From Duganella radicis (lineage in GTDB: Bacteria; Pseudomonadota; Gammaproteobacteria; Burkholderiales; Burkholderiaceae_D), in assembly GCF_009720825.1 (NCBI RefSeq), contig NZ_WNKY01000034.1, positions 1 through 64,000 of the forward strand: a DNA stretch of 64,000 bases, given 5' to 3'. Both the position numbers and the translations under genes were made by a program. The notes beneath the pieces are model-generated. The model was not told the DNA's origin, did no database searches, and saw nothing but the letters and a program-made list of their open reading frames with translations. Below are positions 35,578-44,857 of this stretch, one piece after another (position 1 is the first letter of the stretch; every line of letters starts with the position of its first letter).

Positions 35578-36498
35578 ATGAATATGTTCCTCTACCTCCT
35601 CACAGTCCTGATCTGGGGCACCACCTGGATCGCCATCACTTTCCAATTGGGCGTGGTACCAGCGCCGGTATCGATCGCCTATCGCTTCTGGATCGCCGCC
35701 GCCGTGCTGTTGGCCGGCCTGCTGCTGACGCGCCGCCCATGGTGGCCGCCGCGCCAGGCCTGGCCTTACCTGTTCGCCCAGGGCATGGCGCTGTTTTGTT
35801 TGAATTTCCTGTGCTTCTATTACGCCAGCCAGTGGGTTACCAGCGGCCTCGAAGCGGTAGTGTTCTCCACCGCGCCGCTGTGGAACGCCATCAATGGCCG
35901 CATCTTCCTCGGCCGTCCGATCAAGCCGCAGGTGATGCTGGGTGCCCTGCTGGGCCTTGGCGGCATCGTGCTGCTGTTCGCGCCGCAGATGGCCGGCCAC
36001 TGGCACGACAGTCACACCCTGCTCGGCCTCGCGCTCACGCTGGGCGGCACACTGTGCTTCTCGTGCGGGAATCTGCTGTCCAGTCGCATGCAGGCCATGA
36101 ACCTCGGCCTGACACCATGGCTGACCAACACCTGGGCCATGCTGATCGGCTCCACCACGCTGGGCGTGGCGGCGCTGGCGATGGGCATGCCGTTCACTAT
36201 TGATCCCGCGCCGCGCTACCTCGGCGCCTTGCTCTACCTTGCCATACCTGGCTCGGTGATCGGCTTCACCGCCTACCTGATGCTGGTCGGCCGCATCGGC
36301 CCTGACCGCGCGGCTTATTCGACGGTGCTGTTCCCCATCGTAGCGCTGACGGTGTCCACGGTCTACGAAGGCTACCACTGGACGCCGCTCGCGCTGGGCG
36401 GCCTGGCGCTGGTGCTGGCGGGGAATCTGCTGGCGTTCCTGCCCGCCTTGCCGCGCCGCGGCTTAGCCGTCGATGCGGGTGTCGGCAGCCAGCGCTGA
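35578..36498 (+). CDS. EamA/DMT-family transporter
   Basis: The 306-residue protein has ten hydrophobic segments in two five-helix repeats (starting MNMFLYLLTVLIWGTTWIAI), with the family's WGTTW and a second EamA repeat from about 150. DMT proteins export small metabolites such as amino acids or drugs; the substrate cannot be given. It is divergent from the AraC gene and converges on the SDR gene with a 36-base overlap. The start is ATG at 35578; a second ATG two codons later is also possible. Confidence 0.85.
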   Translation: MNMFLYLLTVLIWGTTWIAITFQLGVVPAPVSIAYRFWIAAAVLLAGLLLTRRPWWPPRQAWPYLFAQGMALFCLNFLCFYYASQWVTSGLEAVVFSTAPLWNAINGRIFLGRPIKPQVMLGALLGLGGIVLLFAPQMAGHWHDSHTLLGLALTLGGTLCFSCGNLLSSRMQAMNLGLTPWLTNTWAMLIGSTTLGVAALAMGMPFTIDPAPRYLGALLYLAIPGSVIGFTAYLMLVGRIGPDRAAYSTVLFPIVALTVSTVYEGYHWTPLALGGLALVLAGNLLAFLPALPRRGLAVDAGVGSQR

Positions 36499-37296
36499 CC
36501 ATGCGTGCAGATCGCGCAGCATTTGCTCCGCATGGTCGCGCACCATGTCCACCGCGTCCTGCCCCAGTTGCAGGCGCAGTGGCGTGACCTCGGCGCGCAG
36601 CGCCACGTCCAGCGCAGCAGCCGCCTTGGCCGGATCGCCTTCCTGCGTCTGGTCCATGTCGCGCGCGAAGGCGCGGGTGGCGCCCACCGTATCGGCATAG
36701 GCGGCGATCTCCGGCAGCTGTCGCATCGCCGCGCCGGCCAGGTTGGTGCGGAACGAGCCTGGCTCCACAATCACCACTTTCACACCGAACGGCGCCAGCT
36801 CCAGCGCCAGCGCTTCCGAGATGCCCTCCAGCGCAAACTTGCTGGCCGAGTAGGCGCCAAAGCCCGGCATCGACAGCTGCCCGCCCAGACTGGAGATGTT
36901 CACCACCGCGCCGCTGCCCTGTGCGCGTAGGCGCGGTGCGGCGGCGCGCATGACGTCCACCGCGCCGAAGAAGTTGGTGTCCATGATGGCGCGCAGTTCG
37001 GCGTCCGAGGTTTCCTCCACCGCGCCGACCACGCCGTAGCCAGCGTTATTGATCAGCACATCGATACGTCCAAAACGCTCGTAGGCGGCGTCGATGGCGG
37101 CTTGCGCGGCGCCGGCCTTGGTCACGTCCAGCGGCAACGCCAGCACGCGCTCCGGCGCCACCGCCACCAGTGCCTCCAGCTTGCGCGTATCGCGCGCCGT
37201 GGCGACCACGCTGTGGCCCTGTGCCAGCGCATAACGCGCAAACGCCTCGCCGAAGCCGCTCGACGTGCCAGTGATGAACCAGATTTGCTTTTCCAT
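36463..37296 (-). CDS. Short-chain dehydrogenase/reductase
   Basis: The 277-residue enzyme has the SDR cofactor motif TGTSSGFGEA, NNAGYG and the catalytic YSASK with Ser in ISSLGGQ. It is an NAD(P)-dependent oxidoreductase of the classical type, with unknown substrate. ATG at 37296 is supported by GGAGATC upstream; a longer frame exists but lacks a site. It is divergent from the LysR gene at 37398 with a perfect palindrome between, so that LysR is its likely regulator. Confidence 0.88.
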   Translation of the reverse strand: MEKQIWFITGTSSGFGEAFARYALAQGHSVVATARDTRKLEALVAVAPERVLALPLDVTKAGAAQAAIDAAYERFGRIDVLINNAGYGVVGAVEETSDAELRAIMDTNFFGAVDVMRAAAPRLRAQGSGAVVNISSLGGQLSMPGFGAYSASKFALEGISEALALELAPFGVKVVIVEPGSFRTNLAGAAMRQLPEIAAYADTVGATRAFARDMDQTQEGDPAKAAAALDVALRAEVTPLRLQLGQDAVDMVRDHAEQMLRDLHAWSALAADTRIDG

Positions 37297-37368
37297 GATG
37301 ATCTCCGTAAGTGGGTGGTTGATGGAGCCATCTTGCGCTTTTCCGATTAAACGAAAAAGTAGCCTAGT

Positions 37369-37385
37369 TCGCATAACTTATGCGA
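37369..37385. promoter_or_regulatory. LysR-type palindrome between SDR and LysR genes
   Basis: TCGCATAA and TTATGCGA are perfect 8-base arms around one C. It has the T-N11-A form recognised by LysR proteins and lies 12 bases before the LysR start and 72 bases before the SDR start. Confidence 0.65.
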
Positions 37386-37397
37386 TATGATTCATGA

Positions 37398-38282
37398 ATG
37401 AACCTGCTCATCCACTTGCCAGTGATCGCCGCCGTCGCCCGCCACCGCAGCTTTGCGGCGGCCGCCGCCGAACTGGGACTCGGTCCGTCCGCCGTCAGCC
37501 ACGCGGTGCGCGTGGTGGAGCAGCAGCTCGGCATGCCGCTGTTCGCCCGCACCACCCGCAGCGTGGCGTTGACCGAGGCCGGCGCGCAATTCCTGTCGCG
37601 CGCCCTGCCCGCGCTGGACGCCATCGATGAAGCGGCGGCCGAACTGCGCGCCGCGCGCGGCCAGGTCAGCGGCGTCCTGCGCATCAACGCGCCGCGCATT
37701 GCCGGTCCGCTGGCCCTGCGCGCACTGATGGTGGCGCTGGCCGAGAAGCATCCGCAGCTGATCATGGAAGTCACCAGCGACGATTCGCTGGTGGACATCG
37801 TGGCCGGCGGCTACGATGCCGGCGTGCGCCTCGGCGAAATGATCGCGGAGGACATGGTGGCCGTGCGCCTCACGCCCCCTTTCAAGGCCATCGCCGTGGC
37901 CTCGCCGGCCTATCTGAAACGCGCCGGCACGCCGCACACGCTGGCCGACCTGCGCAAGCACAATTGCATCGGCTACCGCCTGCTGCGGCGCGGCGCCGTC
38001 TACGATTGGGAATTCATCGACAGGAAGGCCACGGTGGCCGTTGCGGTGGACGGCAGCTGCCGCGTGAGCGACCCGATGTTCGCGCTGGACCTGGCGCTGG
38101 ACGGTGTCGGCATCGCCTATCTGTTCGAGCCCTTGGCGCGTCCGCACATCGAGAGCGGCGCGCTGCAATGGCTGCTGCCCTCGCACGCGCTGCCGGAGCC
38201 GGGGCTGTTCCTGTACTTCCCCCGCCGCGCACAGGAAGCGCCCAAGCTGCGCGCGTTGATCGATCTGATACAAGCGCGGTAA
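37398..38282 (+). CDS. LysR-family transcriptional regulator
   Basis: The 294-residue protein has the winged helix-turn-helix (RHRSFAAAAAELGLGPSAVS, then RVVEQQLGMPLFARTTRSV) and an effector domain with KHPQLIMEVTSDDSLVDIV, typical of the subgroup that controls divergent oxidoreductases. The amidohydrolase starts 33 bases downstream, so it may also be cotranscribed with that gene. Confidence 0.88.
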   Translation: MNLLIHLPVIAAVARHRSFAAAAAELGLGPSAVSHAVRVVEQQLGMPLFARTTRSVALTEAGAQFLSRALPALDAIDEAAAELRAARGQVSGVLRINAPRIAGPLALRALMVALAEKHPQLIMEVTSDDSLVDIVAGGYDAGVRLGEMIAEDMVAVRLTPPFKAIAVASPAYLKRAGTPHTLADLRKHNCIGYRLLRRGAVYDWEFIDRKATVAVAVDGSCRVSDPMFALDLALDGVGIAYLFEPLARPHIESGALQWLLPSHALPEPGLFLYFPRRAQEAPKLRALIDLIQAR

Positions 38283-38314
38283 GATCACCCATCCAACTCA
38301 CTGAGGCCGACCGC

Positions 38315-40195
38315 ATGAAACGCATCGTCTTAGCAGCAGCACTGATTGCAGCCAACACGCACGCCGCCGACAAGCCGGCCGACACGGTCTACCGCAACGG
38401 CTACATCTACACCGTGGACGACAAAGACAGCGTGCAACAGGCGCTGGCCGTGCGCGGCGGCCGCATCGTCTACGTCGGCGGCAACGATGGCGTGAAGGCC
38501 CTCACCGGCAAGAAGACCGAGGTGATCGACCTGCAAGGCCGCATGCTGATGCCGGGCCTGGTCGACGGCCATATGCACCCGCAATCGGGCGGCAGCCGCC
38601 TGCTCAATTGCAGCCTGAATTACGAGCCGCTCACGGTGGCGCAATTCCAGGCGCGCATTCAGTCCTGCCTCGATAACGATAAAAAATCCGGCGCCGACCG
38701 CTGGCTGGTGGTGGTCAACTGGTTCCAGCAAGGGATGCTGCCGGATGGCGTGGAAACCACCGCCGCCACGCTGGATGCGCTCAGGACCGAACGTCCCGTC
38801 ATCGTGCGCTCGTCCTTCGGCCACTCGGCGCTGCTGAACGCCAAAGGTATCAAGACGGCGAAGATCGAGCGCGATACGCCGAATCCACCGGGCGGCGTCA
38901 TCACGCGTGACGCGCAAGGCAACGCCACCGGACTGCTGGAAGACGCCGCGCAGGATCTGGCGATGAACCTGCTGCCGCCGCTGACGGTGGCCGAAAACCT
39001 GGCCGCGTCCAAGGCGGCGCTGGCGGCCATGCGCCAGCAGGGCATCACCACTTTCCTTGATGCGTACACCGATCCGGAAACCATGACCGCCTTCCGCGAC
39101 CTGCAACAGCAGGGCAAGCTGACCGCGCGCGCACACTTCGCGGTACTGATCGATCTGGATAAGGGTGCGACGCCGCAAAGCGCGGTGGCGGATTTGCTCA
39201 AGCAGCAGAAGCAGTTCAACCAGGGGCCGACCAGGGTGGCGCCGTCGATGCAGGTACGCCACGCCAAGCTGTTCATGGATGGCGTGATTTCGGCGCCGGC
39301 CTTCACCGGCGCCATGATCGAGCCTTATCTGGTCAACAAGGGCACGCCGGAGAAGCCGGACTGGCAGCCAGGCCCGCACAACGGGCCTGCCAGCTACTTC
39401 TCCGCCGAATCCTTGCGCGCCACCTTGAAAGAGCTGGCGCACGCGCATATCGATCCGCACATCCACGTCGACGGCGACCGCGCCGTGCGCGAATCGCTGG
39501 ATGCCATTGAGGAAGTCCGCGCCACACCGGAGGGCAAGCGCATGCGGCCCGCGCTGGCGCACGATGAAATCGTCGCGCCGGAAGACTACACCCGTTTCGC
39601 CAAGCTGGATGTAACGCCGGTGCTGTCCTTCCAGTGGGCCAAGCCGGCGCCGGACACCGTGGGCGCGTTGAAGGATTACATGGGCCCCAAGCGCTACGCT
39701 CTGGTGGAGCCGCAAGCGCTGTTGCTCAATGCCGGCGCACGCATCGCCTATGGCAGCGACTGGCCGGTCGATCCGCTGGATGAGTGGTTCGCGCTGAAAG
39801 TCGGCGTCACCCGCACCGCCGCGCCCAACGCCGGCAAGGAGTACCAGGGCACGCTGACCGCTCAACCGGGCCTGCCGCGCGCCGCCGCCCTGCGCGCCAT
39901 CACGCTCAACGCCGCTTACACGCTGCGGCAGGAAAAGGATACCGGCTCGCTGGAAGTGGGCAAGCTGGCGGACCTGATTGTCCTCGACCGCAATTTCTTC
40001 ACCATCCCGGCCGAGGACATCGCCAACATCAAGGTACTGCAAACCATGGTGGGCGGGAAAATCGTCTATCAGGCTAAGAGGTTGTTTCAAAATGCACGCA
40101 GCGAGGCGCGGCGACGAAGACAGTGCAGCTTGCACGGCAAGGAGCCGCAACGAAGCTGCGGGCTTTTTGAAACGACCTCTAAGGGCATGCGGTAA
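38315..40195 (+). CDS. Secreted YtcJ-like amidohydrolase with in-frame insertion at its C terminus
   Basis: The 626-residue protein has a signal peptide (MKRIVLAAALIAANTHA) and the amidohydrolase-3 pattern: PGLVDGHMHP metal motif near 80, HIHVDGDRAVRESLD and YGSDWPVDPL with the late Asp. It should hydrolyse an amide or related bond with metal ions; the substrate is unknown. Near the end the codons run through a 100-bp palindromic element (40079-40178) that adds 35 residues in frame after QAK and returns to GMR and the stop. The native protein would end shortly after KIVYQAK. The core fold is intact, so activity is probably kept. Confidence 0.82.
   Translation: MKRIVLAAALIAANTHAADKPADTVYRNGYIYTVDDKDSVQQALAVRGGRIVYVGGNDGVKALTGKKTEVIDLQGRMLMPGLVDGHMHPQSGGSRLLNCSLNYEPLTVAQFQARIQSCLDNDKKSGADRWLVVVNWFQQGMLPDGVETTAATLDALRTERPVIVRSSFGHSALLNAKGIKTAKIERDTPNPPGGVITRDAQGNATGLLEDAAQDLAMNLLPPLTVAENLAASKAALAAMRQQGITTFLDAYTDPETMTAFRDLQQQGKLTARAHFAVLIDLDKGATPQSAVADLLKQQKQFNQGPTRVAPSMQVRHAKLFMDGVISAPAFTGAMIEPYLVNKGTPEKPDWQPGPHNGPASYFSAESLRATLKELAHAHIDPHIHVDGDRAVRESLDAIEEVRATPEGKRMRPALAHDEIVAPEDYTRFAKLDVTPVLSFQWAKPAPDTVGALKDYMGPKRYALVEPQALLLNAGARIAYGSDWPVDPLDEWFALKVGVTRTAAPNAGKEYQGTLTAQPGLPRAAALRAITLNAAYTLRQEKDTGSLEVGKLADLIVLDRNFFTIPAEDIANIKVLQTMVGGKIVYQAKRLFQNARSEARRRRQCSLHGKEPQRSCGLFETTSKGMR
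40074..40183. mobile_element. 100-bp MITE-like palindromic element with 5-bp target duplication
   Basis: The unit 40079-40178 begins AGGTTGTTTCAAAA and ends TTTTGAAACGACCT: inverted termini of 14 bases with one mismatch. It is flanked by CTAAG on both sides (40074-40078 and 40179-40183), which fits a target duplication. The inside is itself an imperfect full-length palindrome and has no gene. The 105-base gain is a multiple of three and keeps the host amidohydrolase frame open. Confidence 0.7.
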
Positions 40196-40225
40196 GATAT
40201 CGGCCTTTGTATAAACAGACGCGCC

Positions 40226-40735
40226 ATGACCCTCGCCATTTCCCTGTTGATCATCATCGCCACGGCGGCCGTGGTGTACGCGATCATCAAGACCAATCCG
40301 AACCAGCCCAAGCCGCTGCCGCTGCCGGGCGGCGTGCCGTATGAGCCCAAACTGCCGGATACCGCGCCCGCGCTGCACTGGTCGGACGGCGGCTGTTTCA
40401 TGGTGGAGGTGATGACCGAGTCGCGCTACCAGCCCGCTTTAAAAGCGCTGGCAGGAGAACATGGCGACCAGGCAGCCGCCACGCGGTACGTGGCAACGCT
40501 GATGCCGGACGATCATAACGCCTACGAGAATGAGGCGGTGGCGGTGTTCATCGAAGGCCGCATGGTCGGCTATCTGTCGCCGAAGGCGGCCATCAAGTTC
40601 CGCGAGCTGCTGCGCAAGAAGGAAGCCAAGGGACAGCTCAGCACCACCGACGCCCAGGTACGCGGCGGCGCGCTGTGGGAAGGCAAGCGCTTGCAGTACG
40701 TGGTGGTGCTGGACGTGGAGCCGCTGGAGAAATGA
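40226..40735 (+). CDS. Membrane-anchored HIRAN-like domain protein
   Basis: The 169-residue protein has one N-terminal membrane helix (LAISLLIIIATAAVVYAII), a Pro-rich linker and a domain with YQPALKALAGEH, DHNAYENEAVAVFIEGRMVG and GYLSPKAAIKFRELL. That is the HIRAN-like pattern. HIRAN domains bind DNA ends in helicases, but short stand-alone forms have no known role. The stop overlaps the next start (ATGA at 40732-40735). Confidence 0.65.
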   Translation: MTLAISLLIIIATAAVVYAIIKTNPNQPKPLPLPGGVPYEPKLPDTAPALHWSDGGCFMVEVMTESRYQPALKALAGEHGDQAAATRYVATLMPDDHNAYENEAVAVFIEGRMVGYLSPKAAIKFRELLRKKEAKGQLSTTDAQVRGGALWEGKRLQYVVVLDVEPLEK

Positions 40736-41148
40736 TGATTCCCCCGGCCCGCCTCGCCGCAGCATGGGCGGCCGCCGCGATGGCCGCCGAGGCGCAAGCA
40801 GCTGCTTCGCCGCTGATCGTGCACTACAACGAGCGCTCACCGTATCACTACACCGAGCGTGGCGTGCCGCAGGGGCCTGCCATCGCCAAGGTGGCCGGGG
40901 CACTGGCGGCGGCGCATATCCGCTACACGCTGCGCAGCACGCCCGCCAAGCAGCAGCTGGTGCTGCTGCAAAAGAACGAAGCGCCGGCGTGCATGCTGGC
41001 GTGGGTGGATCTGCCGGGTCGCGACGGCAAGGGTAAGCTATCGGAAAAAATCTACGACGAGCGCCGCCTGTGGTGCACCAAGGCGACGCCGGATGAGGTG
41101 ATGCAGCGCATCGACGCGGCGCTGCACAACGCGGCGCCACCGAAGTGA
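40732..41148 (+). CDS. Half-length periplasmic-binding-like protein
   Basis: The 138-residue product has a signal peptide (ARLAAAWAAAAMAAEAQAAA) and the start of a solute-binding domain (LIVHYNERSPYHYTERGVPQG, then KQQLVLLQKNEAPACMLAW). It ends after a short C-terminal helix, about half the usual SBP_bac_3 length, so either only one lobe remains or it is a distinct short family. It is coupled to the HIRAN-like gene by ATGA and lacks any permease neighbour. Starts ATGATG allow either Met. Confidence 0.6.
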   Translation: MMIPPARLAAAWAAAAMAAEAQAAASPLIVHYNERSPYHYTERGVPQGPAIAKVAGALAAAHIRYTLRSTPAKQQLVLLQKNEAPACMLAWVDLPGRDGKGKLSEKIYDERRLWCTKATPDEVMQRIDAALHNAAPPK

Positions 41149-41868
41149 TTACTTCTTGGTGAAGACCAGATCCCACACGCCATGGCCCAGCTTCAGGCCG
41201 CGGTTTTCAAACTTGGTCAGCGGGCGATACGCCGGTTGCGGCGCGTAGCCGTCGGCGGTGTTCTGCAAGCCCTCTTCCGCGCTCAGTACTTCCAGCATCT
41301 GCACCGCATAATCTTCCCAGTCGGTGGCCAGGTGAATATAGCCGCCCACCTCCAGCTTCCGCACCAGCTGCTTCACGAACGGCGCCTGGATCAGGCGGCG
41401 CTTGTTGTGGCGCGCCTTGTGCCAGGGGTCCGGGAAGTAGATATGCACGCCATGCAGCGAGCCATCCGGAATCATGAAGTTCAATACTTCCACCGCGTCG
41501 TGCTGGATGGCCTTCAGATTGGTCAGCCCCTGCTCGTTGATCAGCTTGAGCAGGCTGCCCACGCCCGGCGTATGCACTTCCACGCCGATGAAGTCCTTCT
41601 CCGGCATCACGCCGGCGATGTGCGCCGTGGTGCCGCCCATGCCAAAGCCGATTTCCAGCACCACCGGCGCCTTGCGGCCAAACGCCTGCGCATAATCCAG
41701 CGGCGCCTTGGCGTACTCGATCAGGAACTTCGGTCCCAGTTCTTCCAGCGAACGCGCCTGCGCCGTCGACAGGCGGCCGGCACGGGTCACGAAGCTGCGG
41801 ATGCGGTGTTCGGTCGGGTCGTACAGCATCGGCCGCGCTGGGCCGTCTTTAGGCGTTTCGGAAGACAT
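41149..41868 (-). CDS. trmB: tRNA (guanine-N7-)-methyltransferase TrmB
   Basis: The 239-residue enzyme has the SAM-binding LEIGFGMGG near residue 72, HIYFPDPWHKARHNKRRL and ATDWEDYA near the end, all TrmB signatures. It methylates G46 in the variable loop of tRNAs. Length matches the family. It is the only gene on its strand here, and its upstream region is shared with the divergent GH1 promoter. Confidence 0.95.
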   Translation of the reverse strand: MSSETPKDGPARPMLYDPTEHRIRSFVTRAGRLSTAQARSLEELGPKFLIEYAKAPLDYAQAFGRKAPVVLEIGFGMGGTTAHIAGVMPEKDFIGVEVHTPGVGSLLKLINEQGLTNLKAIQHDAVEVLNFMIPDGSLHGVHIYFPDPWHKARHNKRRLIQAPFVKQLVRKLEVGGYIHLATDWEDYAVQMLEVLSAEEGLQNTADGYAPQPAYRPLTKFENRGLKLGHGVWDLVFTKK

Positions 41869-41936
41869 GATAGGCGTGAACAGAATTTATTGAGGCGGCA
41901 TTATATCAGGCTTAACCTCTTGTTTTTCCAAATCGA

Positions 41937-41993
41937 TTGACACTCGCAGACAGTTGAGGTCTAATCGTCACCTGAGGCGTGAAATCGTTTTCA
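41937..41993 (+). promoter_or_regulatory. Sigma-70-like promoter and LacI-type operator for the GH1 gene
   Basis: TTGACA (41937-41942) and TCTAAT (41960-41965) are 17 bases apart, eleven of twelve consensus positions. The 14-base palindrome TGAAATCGTTTTCA (41980-41993, arms TGAAA/TTTCA) begins about 8 bases after the expected start of transcription, a classical repression site. The same TGAAA-NCGN-TTTCA form occurs four times at 53.6 kb. Confidence 0.75.
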
Positions 41994-42039
41994 AACGTAG
42001 CAATGCCCTCCATTTCGATCCTGACAAACTTATTAAAAA

Positions 42040-43380
<1,341 letters not shown>

Positions 43381-43399
43381 GCAACGCAACAGTAGTACC

Positions 43400-43429
43400 G
43401 CCGCCGGTCCTGGCCACAGGACCGGCGGC
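43400..43429 (+). other. Perfect 13-bp hairpin between GH1 and MFS genes
   Basis: GCCGCCGGTCCTG and CAGGACCGGCGGC pair fully around the loop GCCA. No T run follows, so it is unlikely to be a full intrinsic terminator. It may protect the upstream message or lower readthrough into the transporter. Confidence 0.65.
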
Positions 43430-43492
43430 ATCCATTCAAGCCGGCCGCAGAGCTGGTGCTACACTCCGACCGAGAATAACGAGGACGACACT

Positions 43493-44857
43493 ATGACCAC
43501 CGCGCAAAACGTGCAGCAAGAGCTGCCGGATCAGCAGTCTCCGGGCGCCCAGCCGCCATCCCTGTTCCGCGCCATGTTCGCGCGCGGCACGCCCATGCTG
43601 TGGGTGCCGAGCGGCTATTTCGCCATGGCGCTGACCTACATGATGCTCACCAGCGTGACCTCCATCATGTTCAAGAACCTCGGCATGGACAATGGCCAGG
43701 CCGCGCAATACGCCAGCTACCTGATCCTGGCGTACACCATCAAGCCGCTGTTCGCGCCGTTTGTCGAAATGTACCGCACCAAGAAATTCTTCGTGCTGGC
43801 GGCGCAGTTGATCGTTGGCGCCGGCTTTGCCGGCGTGGCGCTGGCGATGTCGCTGCCGGATTACATGATCATCATGGTGGTCCTGTTCGGTGTGCTGTCG
43901 CTGGTGGGCGCGACGCAGGACATCGCCTCGGACGGCGTCTATGTCACCGCGCTGGACACCAAGACCCAGTCGCTGTTCTGCGGCATCCAGAGCCTGAGCT
44001 GGAACATCGGTCCCATCGTCGCCTCGGGCGGCATGGTGTATCTGAGCGGCTGGCTGCACACCCACTACTTCAAGCACCAGGCCGGCGTGTTCGGTCCGGA
44101 GTGGATCGACTCGTGGCGCATCATCTTCTTCATCGTGGCCGGCATCACCATCCTGACCGCGCTGTGGCATATGCGCGTGATGCCGGAAGGCGCCAAGGCC
44201 GAGAACGCGCCGAAATCGGTGGCCGAAGCGGCCTTCATCCTCAAGGATTCCTTCGTCACCTTCTTCCAGAAGCGCGACGTCTGGCTGATGGTGGGCTTTG
44301 CCTTCGTGTTCCGCCTGAGTATCGGCCTGCTGGAAAAAATCGGCCCCTTCTTCATGGTGGACCCGGTGGCGCAAGGCGGCCTGGGTCTGTCGAACGAGAT
44401 GCTGGGCCTGATCTACGGCACCTACGGCCTGATCGCCGTGCTGCTGGGCTCCCTGCTGGGCGGTATCTTCGTGGCGCGCCGCGGCCTGCACAAAACCCTG
44501 TTCATCCTGTGCTGCGCGGTCAACATCCCGAACGTGACGTTCCTGCTGATGTCGATTTACCAGCCGGACAACCTGATCATGATCTGCGCCGGTGTGGCGG
44601 TCGAGAAGTTCTTCTTCGGCTTCGGCTCGGTGGGCTTCATGATCTACCTGATGCAGCAACTGGCGCCGGGCAAGTACACCACCACCCACTACGCCTTCGG
44701 CACCGGCCTGATGGGTCTGTGCATGATGGTGACCGGCGTGGTCAGCGGCCACCTGCAACAGCTGCTGGGCTATGTGCACTACTTCTGGCTGGTGATGGCG
44801 GCCACCATTCCATCCTTCCTGGTTACGTGGTTCGCGCCGTTCCACAATAAGGAGTAA
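43493..44857 (+). CDS. MFS transporter, AmpG-like
   Basis: The 454-residue protein has about twelve membrane segments and the AmpG-like ATQDIASDGVYVTAL loop near residue 142, with further helices to FAPFHNKE. It follows GH1 by 112 bases with a hairpin between. Together with the cytoplasmic GH1 it probably takes up a beta-glucoside such as cellobiose; muropeptide uptake, the AmpG role, is an alternative. It overlaps the converging acyltransferase by 35 bases. Confidence 0.82.
   Translation: MTTAQNVQQELPDQQSPGAQPPSLFRAMFARGTPMLWVPSGYFAMALTYMMLTSVTSIMFKNLGMDNGQAAQYASYLILAYTIKPLFAPFVEMYRTKKFFVLAAQLIVGAGFAGVALAMSLPDYMIIMVVLFGVLSLVGATQDIASDGVYVTALDTKTQSLFCGIQSLSWNIGPIVASGGMVYLSGWLHTHYFKHQAGVFGPEWIDSWRIIFFIVAGITILTALWHMRVMPEGAKAENAPKSVAEAAFILKDSFVTFFQKRDVWLMVGFAFVFRLSIGLLEKIGPFFMVDPVAQGGLGLSNEMLGLIYGTYGLIAVLLGSLLGGIFVARRGLHKTLFILCCAVNIPNVTFLLMSIYQPDNLIMICAGVAVEKFFFGFGSVGFMIYLMQQLAPGKYTTTHYAFGTGLMGLCMMVTGVVSGHLQQLLGYVHYFWLVMAATIPSFLVTWFAPFHNKE

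Noticed and set aside
37964..38314. Upstream extension of the amidohydrolase frame into the LysR gene
   Set aside because: The ATG at 38315 begins a clean signal peptide, and the upstream part lies in the wrong frame of the LysR gene.
41922..41942. A second operator-like site (CCAAATCGATTGAC) overlapping the GH1 -35 box
   Set aside because: Arms match poorly to TGAAA/TTTCA, though the distance to the clear site (about five turns) is suggestive.
43400..43429. Hairpin after GH1 as an intrinsic terminator
   Set aside because: There is no T run after the stem, so it is listed only as a hairpin.
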